The translations under genes were made by a program, and so were the position numbers. DNA of 64,000 nt from Acidobacteriota bacterium (GTDB lineage: Bacteria; Acidobacteriota; Vicinamibacteria; Vicinamibacterales; JAFNAJ01), in contig JAHDVP010000012.1 of the NCBI GenBank assembly GCA_023384575.1, forward strand, positions 1 to 64,000, read 5' to 3'. Positions 41,547 through 49,355 of this stretch are shown one piece after another; the first letter of the stretch is position 1; each line of letters starts with the position of its first letter. The notes beneath the pieces were generated by a model. It was not told where the DNA came from and searched no databases. It saw only the letters and a program-made list of their open reading frames with translations.

Positions 41547-42527
41547 TCACGACGTCCGATCGACGACCGATCGGGCGATGGCGCCGAGATGGCCGTCGAG
41601 GCCCGCGCGGGCGAGCGCGTCGAGCGCGCGGGCGAGGGCGTTCTGCGCCAGGCGCTTCGATTCGTCGAGGCCGAAGAGCGCGGGGTACGTCGGCTTGCCT
41701 GCCGCGGCGTCCTTGCCGGCGGTCTTGCCGAGCGTCGCCGCGGCCCCTTCGACGTCGAGCACGTCGTCCACGATCTGGAACGCGAGGCCGAGGTGCGTCG
41801 CGAAGTCGGCCACGGCGGCGCGCACCGCACCGATGGCCCCCGCCATGATCGCCCCTGCCGTCGCGGCGGCCCGGATCAGGGCCCCGGTCTTCATGGCGTG
41901 CATGGCCTCGAGTTGCCGCGCGTCCAGGTGCAGCGGCGGCATCCCGCCCTCGTGCCGCCCGGCCGCCGTCGACGGCGACCAGGCGTCGTAGCCGGCCGCC
42001 GCCGCCAGATCGACGGCCTGTCCCCCGACCATGCCGGTGGCGCCGGCGGCGCGGGCGATGACGGCCAGGGTCTCGAGCTTCCTCTCCACGATTTCCGGTC
42101 GATCGGCCGCCGGCTCGCGGGCGAGCAACGCGAAGGCCTCGGTGAGCAGGCCGTCGCCGGCGAGGATCGCCAGGCCTTCACCGAACACCACGTGCGACGT
42201 CGGCCGTCCGCGCCGCAGCGTGTCGTCGTCCATCGCCGGCAGGTCGTCGTGGACGAGGGAGTAGGTGTGGATCCACTCGATGGCGCAGGCGGCGGGCAGC
42301 GCCAGGTCCACCGCGTCGGGCTCGCCTCGGGAGGCGGCGTCGGCGGCGGCCAGAACCAGCAGCGGCCGCAGGCGCTTGCCTCCCGCCACGAGACTGTAGC
42401 GCATCGCCTCGTGCAGCGCGGGCGGGCACGCGGGTGGTGCCGGGAGGAACCTGTCGAGCGCGCGTTCGACCCGCTCGCGTGCCTGCTCGATGAAGGCCGC
42501 GGTGGCGGCCGGGAGGGTCGAGGTCAT
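41547..42527 (-). CDS. ispA: Farnesyl/geranyl diphosphate synthase
   Basis: 326 residues. First Asp-rich motif HDDLPAMDDDTLRRGRPTSH and second motif FQIVDDVLDVEG, with the GKRLRPLLVLA substrate-binding motif near residue 53 and GGQAVDLAAA. An insertion (AGYDAWSPSTAAGRHEGGMP) makes it somewhat longer than E. coli IspA (299). It condenses IPP with allylic diphosphates to C15 (or C20) for quinones and undecaprenol. The start overlaps the xseB stop (ATGA), the typical xseB-ispA order; dxs does not follow. Confidence 0.9.
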   Translation of the reverse strand: MTSTLPAATAAFIEQARERVERALDRFLPAPPACPPALHEAMRYSLVAGGKRLRPLLVLAAADAASRGEPDAVDLALPAACAIEWIHTYSLVHDDLPAMDDDTLRRGRPTSHVVFGEGLAILAGDGLLTEAFALLAREPAADRPEIVERKLETLAVIARAAGATGMVGGQAVDLAAAAGYDAWSPSTAAGRHEGGMPPLHLDARQLEAMHAMKTGALIRAAATAGAIMAGAIGAVRAAVADFATHLGLAFQIVDDVLDVEGAAATLGKTAGKDAAAGKPTYPALFGLDESKRLAQNALARALDALARAGLDGHLGAIARSVVDRTS

Positions 42528-42784
42528 CCGCGGTTCTCACCGCCACCCGCCAGACCGTCGAGCGCCGGGGGAGCGGGTTCGAGCTGGCCGCGGTCGTTGA
42601 GGACCTGGATGCGGCGCTCGGCGTCCTCGAGTCTCGCGTGACAGAACCGCGACAGCTGCACGCCTCGCTCGTACAGCTCGAGCGACTTCTCGAGCGTGAG
42701 GTCGCCTTCCTCCAGGGCCTTGACGATGCGCTCGAGTTCCCCGATCGCCGACTCGAAGTCGTTCGTGCTGTCGTTGGCGTTCAT
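42524..42784 (-). CDS. xseB: Exodeoxyribonuclease VII small subunit
   Basis: 86 residues. The hallmark reads FESAIGELERIVKALEEGDL, then TLEKSLELYERGVQLSRFCH, followed by the ARLEDAERRIQVL helix. It binds XseA as multiple small subunits and both are needed for bidirectional ssDNA exonuclease activity. Overlaps of 4 nt with both xseA and ispA indicate strict co-expression. Confidence 0.92.
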   Translation of the reverse strand: MNANDSTNDFESAIGELERIVKALEEGDLTLEKSLELYERGVQLSRFCHARLEDAERRIQVLNDRGQLEPAPPALDGLAGGGENRG

Positions 42785-44223
42785 GCGTCGTGCTCCGAGG
42801 AGGCGGTCCGCGGCATGGCCCGATCCGTCCGTGCGGCCGTCGCGGTCACCTCGCAGTGCAGTTCGCCGCGGGCCAGCGTGACCCGTACCGCGTGGCCGAC
42901 GAGTCCCGGGTCGGCTTCGCGCAGCAGCGTCCGCCCGTCGTCGGACCAGCAGAGCGCGTACCCGCGACCGAGGACCGCGAGCGGGCTGAGGCTCGCGAGC
43001 CGTGCCGAAAGCGTACGCCACCGGGTATCGCCGCGTCCATGGCGCACGCGGATGGCGGCGTGCAGCCGGCCGTCGGTCGTGCCCAGCCGGCCTCGCGCCG
43101 AAGCGAGGCGGCGGCGATGGTCGAGACGCTCGAGGCCAACCTGCGCCGACTGCAGGCGCCGGAACGCGGCGTGCAGGCGCGCGACGCACGCATCGCGCAG
43201 GGAGGCCGCCAGGTCGGCGACCTGCCGGCCGCGCAGCGCGACCCGCACGGGAACGCCCGCGAGACCGCGGTGGCCCGCCAGCACGTGCACGAGCGATCGC
43301 CGCCGGGCGACCGCGTCGCGGGTGGCGGCGAGGGCCCGCCGATCGAGGCGATCGAGAGCGGCCACGAACTCGTCCTTCCGCCCGACGACGATCTCGGCCG
43401 CGTTCGACGGGGTGGCCGCCCGGACGTCGGCGACGAAGTCGGCGATCGTGAAGTCGGTCTGGTGGCCGATGCCCGTGATGACCGGCACGGGGCAGGCGGC
43501 GATGGCCCGCGCGACCGCTTCCTCGTTGAACGCCCACAGGTCTTCGATGGACCCTCCGCCACGCGCGAGGATGATGACGTCGATGCCCGGCACTCGGGCG
43601 AGGCGCTCGAGCCCCCGCGCGATCTCCGCCGCCGCGCCCTCGCCCTGCACGCGGGCCGGCCGGACGACCAGGTCCACGTTCGCGTACCGGCTCCGCAAGA
43701 CCTTCACGACGTCGCGCAGGGCGGCCCCGTCGATCGACGTGACGATCCCGATGCGGCGGGGCAGGAGGGGCAGCCGTCGCTTTCGGACCGCGTCGAAGAG
43801 CCCCTGCGCCTCGAGGCGTCGCCGGAGCTGGTCGAAGGCCAGTTGCAGGGCCCCGAGGCCGAGCGGGTCCATCTGCTCGGCCACGACCTGGTACTCGCCC
43901 TTCGGCTCGTAGACGCTCAGGCGGCCACGCACGAGCACGCGCGCGCCGTCCTCGGGCCGGAAACGCAACTGCCGCGCAGCCGAGCGGAACATGACGCCTC
44001 GCAGCTGCGCCCCCTCGTCCTTCAGCGTGAAGTAGAGGTGCCCGCTCTGATAGACACGGCAGTTGCTGAGCTCCCCTTCGACGAGCAGATCGCCGTACGC
44101 GTCTTCGAGGAGGCGACGGATGCCGGCGGTGACCTGCGAGACGGTGAGCGCCCGAGGCGGCGGCGGGGGCGCGGCCTCGTCACCCGGCTCGTCCTCGAAC
44201 GGCACGTCGAAGAGGCTCGTCAT
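42781..44223 (-). CDS. xseA: Exodeoxyribonuclease VII large subunit
   Basis: 480 residues from ATG 44223: OB-fold domain (VEGELSNCRVYQSGHLYFTL, ...EPKGEYQVVAEQMDPLG), catalytic domain with IGIVTSIDGAALRDVVKVL, ARGGGSIEDLWAFNEEAVARAI and ITGIGHQTDFTIADFVADVR, then a coiled-coil stalk and a C-terminal segment SPLAVLGRGYALC. It degrades single-stranded DNA into oligonucleotides. In canonical XseA the middle segment is GSPTGAAI; here it is SIDGAALRD, so the metal-site acid (Asp) is kept but the loop is altered. Confidence 0.92.
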   Translation of the reverse strand: MTSLFDVPFEDEPGDEAAPPPPPRALTVSQVTAGIRRLLEDAYGDLLVEGELSNCRVYQSGHLYFTLKDEGAQLRGVMFRSAARQLRFRPEDGARVLVRGRLSVYEPKGEYQVVAEQMDPLGLGALQLAFDQLRRRLEAQGLFDAVRKRRLPLLPRRIGIVTSIDGAALRDVVKVLRSRYANVDLVVRPARVQGEGAAAEIARGLERLARVPGIDVIILARGGGSIEDLWAFNEEAVARAIAACPVPVITGIGHQTDFTIADFVADVRAATPSNAAEIVVGRKDEFVAALDRLDRRALAATRDAVARRRSLVHVLAGHRGLAGVPVRVALRGRQVADLAASLRDACVARLHAAFRRLQSAQVGLERLDHRRRLASARGRLGTTDGRLHAAIRVRHGRGDTRWRTLSARLASLSPLAVLGRGYALCWSDDGRTLLREADPGLVGHAVRVTLARGELHCEVTATAARTDRAMPRTASSEHDA

Positions 44224-45044
44224 CGGCTCCGGGCGGTCTGCGGCAACGGCGCGGTCTCCAGATCGTGCGCTCCGAGGTCGAGGCGATCGATCGAGAGCGC
44301 GCGGCCGGTGGACGCGTCGGCCGTCACGAGGACGGCGTTGAGCCGTGGATTGCCGGTCGCGGTCTCGAAACGGCTCGGCAGTCCCGTCAGGAAGCGCGAG
44401 ATGGCCGCCTCGCGCTGGACGCCGATCACCGAGTCGTGGGGACCGGTCATGCCGACATCGGTGATGTACGCCGTGCCCGAGGGCAGCACCCTCGCATCGG
44501 CGGTCTGCACGTGGGTGTGGGTGCCGGCGACGAGCGTGGCCCGCCCGTCGAGGTGCCAGCCGAGCGCCGTCTTCTCCGAGGTCACCTCGGCGTGGAAATC
44601 GACGAGGACGACGGGCGTCTCTGCGCGCAATCGCGCGATCTCGGCGTCGAGCGCCGCGAAGGGATCGTCGACGAGCGGCATGTGCACGCGCCCCATCGCG
44701 TTGACCACCGCCACGCGCTCGCCGCGTGGCGTCGTCACGACGACCGAACCCCGCCCGGGAGCTCCGGCGGCGTAGTTGAGCGGACGCAGCAGCCGAGGCT
44801 CCGCCGCGATGTACGGCAGCGCTTCCTTCTTGTCCCACACGTGATTGCCGGACGTCATCACGGCGACGCCGGCGTCGAGGACGGCCTCACACGTCTCCCG
44901 GGTGAGGCCGAACCCGCCAGCCGCGTTCTCGACGTTGGCCACGACGAGGTCGATCTCGTGACGCCGGATCAGCGACGGCAGCAGCCGCCGCACGATCTCG
45001 CGTCCCGGCTTCCCGACGATGTCGCCGATGAAGAGCAGCGTCAT
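44220..45044 (-). CDS. YmdB-type metallophosphoesterase (TIGR00282)
   Basis: 274 residues. Metal ligands in LLFIGDIVGKPGR, VANVENAAGGFGLT, TSGNHVWDKKEAL, VDFHAEVTSEKTALGWHLDG and VAGTHTHVQTAD match the Bacillus YmdB fold, a 2',3'-cyclic nucleotide phosphodiesterase that affects biofilm and RNA turnover. In Bacillus ymdB is next to rny; here rny is 18 kb away in the same orientation. 4-nt overlaps join it to the upstream hsp20 and to xseA. Confidence 0.88.
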   Translation of the reverse strand: MTLLFIGDIVGKPGREIVRRLLPSLIRRHEIDLVVANVENAAGGFGLTRETCEAVLDAGVAVMTSGNHVWDKKEALPYIAAEPRLLRPLNYAAGAPGRGSVVVTTPRGERVAVVNAMGRVHMPLVDDPFAALDAEIARLRAETPVVLVDFHAEVTSEKTALGWHLDGRATLVAGTHTHVQTADARVLPSGTAYITDVGMTGPHDSVIGVQREAAISRFLTGLPSRFETATGNPRLNAVLVTADASTGRALSIDRLDLGAHDLETAPLPQTARSR

Positions 45045-45499
45045 GACGAAGCGGCGCCCTTGTCCTCGACCGGGACGGCGATCACCACGCCGCGCCGCTC
45101 CTCGATTCGGGGCAGGCTGACGCGCAGCTCCCCGTTCTCGATCCGAGCGGCGCAGCGCGCGCCGTCGATGGCCGTCGTCAGGCGGATGACCCTGGCGAAG
45201 CGTCCAAAACTCCGCTCGACGAGATGGAAAGCCTCGATGCCGGGCGCCCCGGTGTCCGGCGCGAGCTTCTCGCCGACGACGACCAGGCAGCCCTCCTTGA
45301 AGAGGACCCGGAGGTCGGTCGCCGCGAGCCCGGGGACGTCGACGAACACCTCGATGGACGCCGGGGTCTCGACCACGTCGAGCGCAGGCGTGTGCAGGGA
45401 GCTCGTCTGCCGGCACCCGGGCGCGTGGGAGCGATCGAGCTCCTCGAACACCCGGCGGACTTCGTCGGACAGCTCGTTGACTTCGGGGAACGACAGCAT
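45041..45499 (-). CDS. Small heat shock protein (Hsp20/alpha-crystallin), copy 1
   Basis: 152 residues from ATG 45499; a GTG three codons upstream (45508) is an alternative nearer to GGGAGA. The alpha-crystallin domain runs from PALDVVETPASIEVFVDVPG to LTTAIDGARCAARIENGELR, followed by VSLPRIEERRG. The usual C-terminal I-x-I/V anchoring motif is present as VIAVPVE. It is an ATP-independent holdase. Unusually, it leads an operon with ymdB, xseA, xseB and ispA through a chain of 4-nt overlaps. Confidence 0.85.
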   Translation of the reverse strand: MLSFPEVNELSDEVRRVFEELDRSHAPGCRQTSSLHTPALDVVETPASIEVFVDVPGLAATDLRVLFKEGCLVVVGEKLAPDTGAPGIEAFHLVERSFGRFARVIRLTTAIDGARCAARIENGELRVSLPRIEERRGVVIAVPVEDKGAASS

Positions 45500-45686
45500 G
45501 TCGATCACATTCTCCCGCGGCCCCGCGCCGCGCGGCCATGATCGCACAGACACCGGCCGTCCCGACGAGGGTGGCGGGGCGGCCCGCACGGCGGGCGCCG
45601 GTCGCGAGAGAAGAGAAATGTGGCAGGGGCCGGAGACTGGCACTTGGCGAGATTGTATATGAGTGTGGATTGCTAATGTTATATGC

Positions 45687-45715
45687 TTGACAGGCGCTCA
45701 GTTAAAGCGTATGCT
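45687..45715 (+). promoter_or_regulatory. Promoter for hsp20 copy 2
   Basis: TTGACA (45687-45692), 17 nt, TATGCT (45710-45715). It sits in a short AT-rich island (45650-45715) shared with the divergent hsp20 copy 1. No CIRCE element is recognised. Confidence 0.75.
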
Positions 45716-45721
45716 CGTGTT

Positions 45722-45854
45722 CGTTGGCACTCGCCCGCTGGGCAGCCTCCTCCTTCGGGAGGTGCCGGCCCGGTCGGCGACTCGGGGGAGAGCCCGAGCG
45801 GCCGCGGGCGAGGTGGTGCGACGCGCTTCAAGTGTTCCAAGGAGGAGATACGTC
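45722..45854 (+). promoter_or_regulatory. Structured 5' leader of hsp20 copy 2, possible RNA thermometer
   Basis: CTCCTCCTT (45747-45755) is exactly complementary to AAGGAGGAG (45839-45847), the Shine-Dalgarno sequence. The same segment can instead form a local hairpin CCTCC/GGAGG (45746-45762). A second hairpin CTCGGG/CCCGAG (45781-45798 region) lies in between. This gives two alternative states, SD hidden or free. It does not match the known ROSE or fourU consensus, so the switch is an inference. Confidence 0.45.
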
Positions 45855-46307
45855 ATGGCTATCGTGCGTCTCGACCCGTTCCGTGAGCTGGCGGCCATGC
45901 AGGACCGCATCAACCGCATCTTCGGCGATGCCTACGGCCGGCGCGCCGACGACGACGTGTCGCTGCGGGGTGACTGGATCCCCGCCGTCGACATCTACGA
46001 GAACGACCGGCACGAACTGGTGCTGAAGGCCGAGTTGCCTGGACTGAATCGGGACGACATCGATCTGCGGGTCGAGAACAACACGCTGACGGTCCGGGGA
46101 GAGCGGCGGCGCGAGGCAGGGGTTCGCGACGAGCAGTATCACCGGGTCGAGCGGGTGTACGGCACCTTCTCGCGCTCGTTCACGCTGCCCTCGTCGCTCG
46201 ACGCCGGCAGCGTGACGGCCGACTACCGCGACGGCGTCCTGACCGTGGTGCTGCCGAAGCGCGAGGAGGCGAAGCCGCGTCAGATCCAGGTGAAGGTCAA
46301 CGGCTGA
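45855..46307 (+). CDS. Small heat shock protein (Hsp20/alpha-crystallin), copy 2
   Basis: 150 residues. MAIVRLDPFRELAAMQDRIN is followed by the alpha-crystallin domain (WIPAVDIYENDRHELVLKAE, ELPGLNRDDIDLRVENNTL, YGTFSRSFTLPSSLD, DGVLTVVLPKREEAKPRQI) and a C-terminal IQVKVNG (I-x-V motif). This is the classic class A/C bacterial Hsp20 pattern, better conserved than copy 1. A very strong SD (AAGGAGGAG, 7 nt before the ATG) is preceded by a leader able to mask it. Confidence 0.93.
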   Translation: MAIVRLDPFRELAAMQDRINRIFGDAYGRRADDDVSLRGDWIPAVDIYENDRHELVLKAELPGLNRDDIDLRVENNTLTVRGERRREAGVRDEQYHRVERVYGTFSRSFTLPSSLDAGSVTADYRDGVLTVVLPKREEAKPRQIQVKVNG

Positions 46308-46450
46308 GCGGTGGCGGTCTCGGGCGGGGCTGGGCACGGCCGGCCTCGCCCGGTCGTGGCCCGTCTGCCGCGGGCGCGCGGAGCGCGATGCCTCGACGCG
46401 GCCCGACGACTTGCGGTGACGGGCCACCGCCGCATACGCTGTAAGGTGCG

Positions 46451-46732
46451 ATGTCTGACGATCCTCTAGTCGAAGTCCCGTCCGGCGAGCCCGTCGAGGG
46501 CGTCGAACCTGCCGAACCCTTCGAGCCGGCCGAGCCCATCTCGAACCGGTTCCTCTTCGTCGACGTCTCGGCTCAGCGCGCCAAGCAGCTGCGCCGCGGC
46601 GCCCGCCCGAGAGTCGACGCTCCCGGCCTTCCGCACAAGCTCGAGCGGGTGGCCATGGACGAAGTGCGCCAGGGCATGATCCACTACTCCGTGCCACCGG
46701 TCAGGTCGACGGCGGCGGGTGGCACCGTGTGA
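46451..46732 (+). CDS. rpoZ: RNA polymerase omega subunit
   Basis: 93 residues. After an unusual acidic, Pro-rich N-terminus (PSGEPVEGVEPAEPFEPAEP) comes the omega core SNRFLFVDVSAQRAKQLRRG and HKLERVAMDEVRQGMIHY. The N-x-F-x-L/F-V...A-x-R-A-x-Q-L pattern is diagnostic for omega, which helps fold and hold the beta' subunit. The TAAGGT just upstream (46442-46447) may be a -10 box. It is coupled by a GTGA overlap to a small membrane-protein gene. Confidence 0.8.
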   Translation: MSDDPLVEVPSGEPVEGVEPAEPFEPAEPISNRFLFVDVSAQRAKQLRRGARPRVDAPGLPHKLERVAMDEVRQGMIHYSVPPVRSTAAGGTV

Positions 46733-46992
46733 CCCCCGCGGTCGCCGCGGTCGTCGGGCTCGTGGTCGCGCTCACCGCCGCCGCGGGGGCGATCCTCCTG
46801 CTGCTCATCGGCGTGACGTTCGGGTTCGGCCTGAGGAAGCTTCGCCCGGGTCGGGACACGCCCCGGAGCCTCGACGAGCTCGTCGGAGAGGAGCGCTTCG
46901 CACTGCTGCTTCCGGCCTCGGTGCCGCGCGGGCCGGTCGATCAGCTCAGCACGCCGGAACTTCGGGAGGCGGCACGCCGTAAAGTCGAGTAG
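46729..46992 (+). CDS. Small single-span membrane protein
   Basis: 87 residues, GTG start overlapping the rpoZ stop. One N-terminal membrane helix (AVAAVVGLVVALTAAAGAIL, LLLIGVTFGFG) is followed by a charged soluble tail (DELVGEERFALLLPASVP, LREAARRKVE). I do not recognise a family. Coupling to rpoZ and to the next hydrophobic gene suggests co-expression only. Confidence 0.5.
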   Translation: MTPAVAAVVGLVVALTAAAGAILLLLIGVTFGFGLRKLRPGRDTPRSLDELVGEERFALLLPASVPRGPVDQLSTPELREAARRKVE

Positions 46993-47010
46993 GACTCGAC
47001 GGAGGCGGCC

Positions 47011-47346
47011 GTGCTCGAACTCCTCGTCATCGGTACGATTCTGGGCGCCCTCGCCATCGCGGGCACCGTGGCCCTCGCGGTGCTGGCCGTCCTCAAGTTC
47101 GTCTTCTGGATCATCCTGCTGCCGATCAGACTCGCCCTGAAGCTGCTGTTGCTGCCGTTGCTGCTCGTCAAGTGGGTCGTGCTCGGCGCACTCGGCGTGC
47201 TGCTCGCGCCTCTGGTGGTGCTCGCGGTGGTGGTGGCGGGGTTCGGGCTGCTCGCCGCGCTCGTCGTGCCGCTGCTGCCCTTGATCTTCCTGGCCTTCGT
47301 CGTCTGGGCGCTCTTCCACCTGTTCGCGCGCCCGGCGCACGCCTAG
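47011..47346 (+). CDS. Very hydrophobic small membrane protein
   Basis: 111 residues, GTG start with GGAGG 7 nt upstream. It is almost completely Leu/Val/Ala-rich with three to four membrane helices (LELLVIGTILGALAIAGTVA, FVFWIILLPIRLALKLLLLP, LVVLAVVVAGFGLLAALVVP). No polar motif or family is seen. It lies 18 bp after the preceding small membrane-protein gene and is likely the last gene of the rpoZ unit. Confidence 0.5.
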   Translation: MLELLVIGTILGALAIAGTVALAVLAVLKFVFWIILLPIRLALKLLLLPLLLVKWVVLGALGVLLAPLVVLAVVVAGFGLLAALVVPLLPLIFLAFVVWALFHLFARPAHA

Positions 47347-47364
47347 TTCCGGGCCGACCTTCGG

Positions 47365-47543
47365 CTTGCCACGACCGGCCAGCGGCCGCCGGCCAGCACG
47401 ATGACAATCGCCGTCTTCTCCGTGATTGGGTCACCTCACTGGCAGGGAAGCGAGGGCCCGTCGTTCAATCGGTGATTGCTCCAGGCAGGCCTCCAGCCAC
47501 CAGCCTGTCGCCGCCGGCCAGATCGTCGAATCAGGACTGGTCC
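47365..47543. repeat. Intergenic repeat tract
   Basis: The spacer between two convergent genes holds CGGCCAGCGGCCGCCGGCCAG and CCAGGCAGGCCTCCAGCCAC-type units (about 47374-47399 and 47480-47530). They are related to the repeats at 4081, 8336 and 31951. No gene is seen. Confidence 0.4.
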
Positions 47544-49016
47544 CTACACCATTTCGTCGGCGGGGAACGGCGGCCGGCACGCCGACCAGCGGGTCCGCCG
47601 CTCGAACGCGTGCGCGAGCCCGACGAGGGTCGCCTCGTCGAACGGCCGCCCGACGAACTGCAGGCCAACCGGCAGGTGGTCCGAGGTGAGACCGCACGGC
47701 ATGCTGATGCCGGGAAGGCCCGCCAGATTCGCCGAGACGGTGAACACGTCGGCCAGGTACATCTGCAGCGGGTCATCGACGCGCTCGCCGAGGCGGAACG
47801 CCGGCGTGGGGCTCGTCGGCGTGGCGATGACGTCGACGGCCGCGAACGCTTCGTCGTAGTCGCGCCGGATGAGCGTACGTACCTGCTGGGCCTTCAAGTA
47901 GTACGCGTCGTAGTAGCCCGCGCTGAGCACGTAGGTGCCGAGCATGATGCGCCGCTTGACCTCGGCACCGAAGCCCTCGTCGCGTGTGCGGTCGTACATC
48001 GCGAGCAGGTCGTCGTCCGGGTCGAGGCGGGTCCGGTGTCCGTATCGCACGCCGTCGTAGCGAGCCAGGTTCGACGAGGCCTCGGCGGTGGCGACGAGAT
48101 AGTAGACGGGGACGGCGAAGCTCGAATGGGGGAGGTCGACGTCGACGAGCACCGCCCCCGCGTCGCGCAGCACGCCGAGGGCGTCGTCGCACGCCCGGAG
48201 GACCTCGCGATCGACGCCCTCGGCGAGCCAGCGGCGCGGGACGCCGATGCGGGTGCCCGCGACGTCGTGCGCCAGCGCACCTTCGAGGCTGGGCAGCGCG
48301 CGAGGAGACGACGTGGCGTCGCGCGGGTCGTGGCCGGCGACGACCGACAGCAGGAGCGCCGCGTCTTCGGCCGACCGCGCGAGCGGCCCGATCTGGTCGA
48401 GCGACGAGCCGAACGCGACGAGGCCGTAGCGCGACACGCGGCCGTAGGTCGGCTTGAGACCGACCACGCCGCAGAAGGCCGCCGGCTGCCTGACCGACCC
48501 GCCGGTATCCGATCCGAGCGCGGCCGGCACCAGACCCGCGGCCACGAGTGCCGCCGATCCCCCGCTCGACCCCCCGGGTGTCCGGTCGAGCGCCCACGGG
48601 TTTCGAGCCGGGCCGTGGGCGGAGTTCTCGTTCGACGAGCCCATCGCGAACTCGTCGCAGTTGGCCTTGGCGACGATCAGCGCGCCGGCGGCCTCGAGGC
48701 GGGCGACGACGGTGGCATCGTACGGCGGCGCGAAGTCGGCCAGCGCGCGCGAGCCGGCGGTCGTGCGCACGCCCTGCGTGCAGATGTTGTCCTTCACCGC
48801 GATCGGCACCCCCGCGAGCGGGAGCGCCCGTAACGCCGGGTCGGCGTCGATGGCCGCGGCGCGCGCCATGGCCCGATCGCGCACGAGCGTGACGACCGCG
48901 CCGAGCGTCGGACCGAAGCGCGCGAGGCCGTCGAGCGCCCGCTCGCACTGGGCCACGGCCGTGACGCGGCCGGCGGCCACGTCGTCGCGCAGGGCTTTCA
49001 CTCCGCCGGGAGTCAT
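47544..49016 (-). CDS. gatA: Asp-tRNA(Asn)/Glu-tRNA(Gln) amidotransferase subunit A
   Basis: 490 residues. The amidase Ser-cisSer-Lys triad is Lys75 (PIAVKDN), cis-Ser150 ([11 protein letters not shown]) and nucleophile Ser174 ([16 protein letters not shown]). Later GatA motifs are [20 protein letters not shown] and [20 protein letters not shown]. It releases ammonia from Gln for transamidation of mischarged tRNA in the GatCAB complex. gatB is not beside it. The start overlaps gatC by 4 nt. Confidence 0.95.
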   Translation of the reverse strand: MTPGGVKALRDDVAAGRVTAVAQCERALDGLARFGPTLGAVVTLVRDRAMARAAAIDADPALRALPLAGVPIAVKDNICTQGVRTTAGSRALADFAPPYDATVVARLEAAGALIVAKANCDEFAMGSSNENSAHGPARNPWALDRTPGGSSGGSAALVAAGLVPAALGSDTGGSVRQPAAFCGVVGLKPTYGRVSRYGLVAFGSSLDQIGPLARSAEDAALLLSVVAGHDPRDATSSPRALPSLEGALAHDVAGTRIGVPRRWLAEGVDREVLRACDDALGVLRDAGAVLVDVDLPHSSFAVPVYYLVATAEASSNLARYDGVRYGHRTRLDPDDDLLAMYDRTRDEGFGAEVKRRIMLGTYVLSAGYYDAYYLKAQQVRTLIRRDYDEAFAAVDVIATPTSPTPAFRLGERVDDPLQMYLADVFTVSANLAGLPGISMPCGLTSDHLPVGLQFVGRPFDEATLVGLAHAFERRTRWSACRPPFPADEMV

Positions 49017-49309
49017 CCGCCGATCACCCGGGGCACGGTGAAGAGGCCGGCCGCTCTGTCGGCGCCAGGGGCATTGGCCAGGGCGTCCTCGCGTGCCAGT
49101 GAGGGCCGGGGCTCGTCGTCACGCAGGGCGGCCCCAGCGTCGAGGGTGTGCGTGGTCGGCGGGACGTCGGTTGTGGGGACTGCCCGAAGCGTCTCGACGT
49201 AGTCGAGGATGCGCTCGAGTTGAGGCCCGAGCTGCCGCCGTTCTTCGTCGGTCAACGCCAGCCGGGACAGAGCCGCCAGTCGATCGATTTCCTCGGAGGC
49301 GAACGCCAT
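49013..49309 (-). CDS. gatC: Asp-tRNA(Asn)/Glu-tRNA(Gln) amidotransferase subunit C
   Basis: 98 residues: [20 protein letters not shown], then [19 protein letters not shown] and [20 protein letters not shown], the complete GatC pattern. It wraps around GatA and links it to GatB. A TAGCAT box (49317-49322) ends 7 nt before the ATG, so the transcript may be leaderless. It is divergent from the AmmeMemoRadiSam B gene (46-bp spacer). Confidence 0.92.
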   Translation of the reverse strand: MAFASEEIDRLAALSRLALTDEERRQLGPQLERILDYVETLRAVPTTDVPPTTHTLDAGAALRDDEPRPSLAREDALANAPGADRAAGLFTVPRVIGG

Positions 49310-49355
49310 GGCGCTGATGCTACCACGGTGCTAGGATGCGGTTCAGGAGGACGCC

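Noticed and set aside
44220-45044. YmdB and RNase Y as one local functional system.
   Set aside because: The two genes are 18 kb apart in separate operons; the Bacillus adjacency is not reproduced here.
45630-45660. TGGCAC-like sequence upstream of hsp20 copy 2 as a sigma-54 promoter, and GAGTG/TTGCTAA pieces as a CIRCE element.
   Set aside because: GG-to-GC spacing does not fit -24/-12, and the CIRCE inverted repeat TTAGCACTC-N9-GAGTGCTAA is not present. A TTGACA-N17-TATGCT promoter explains the region.
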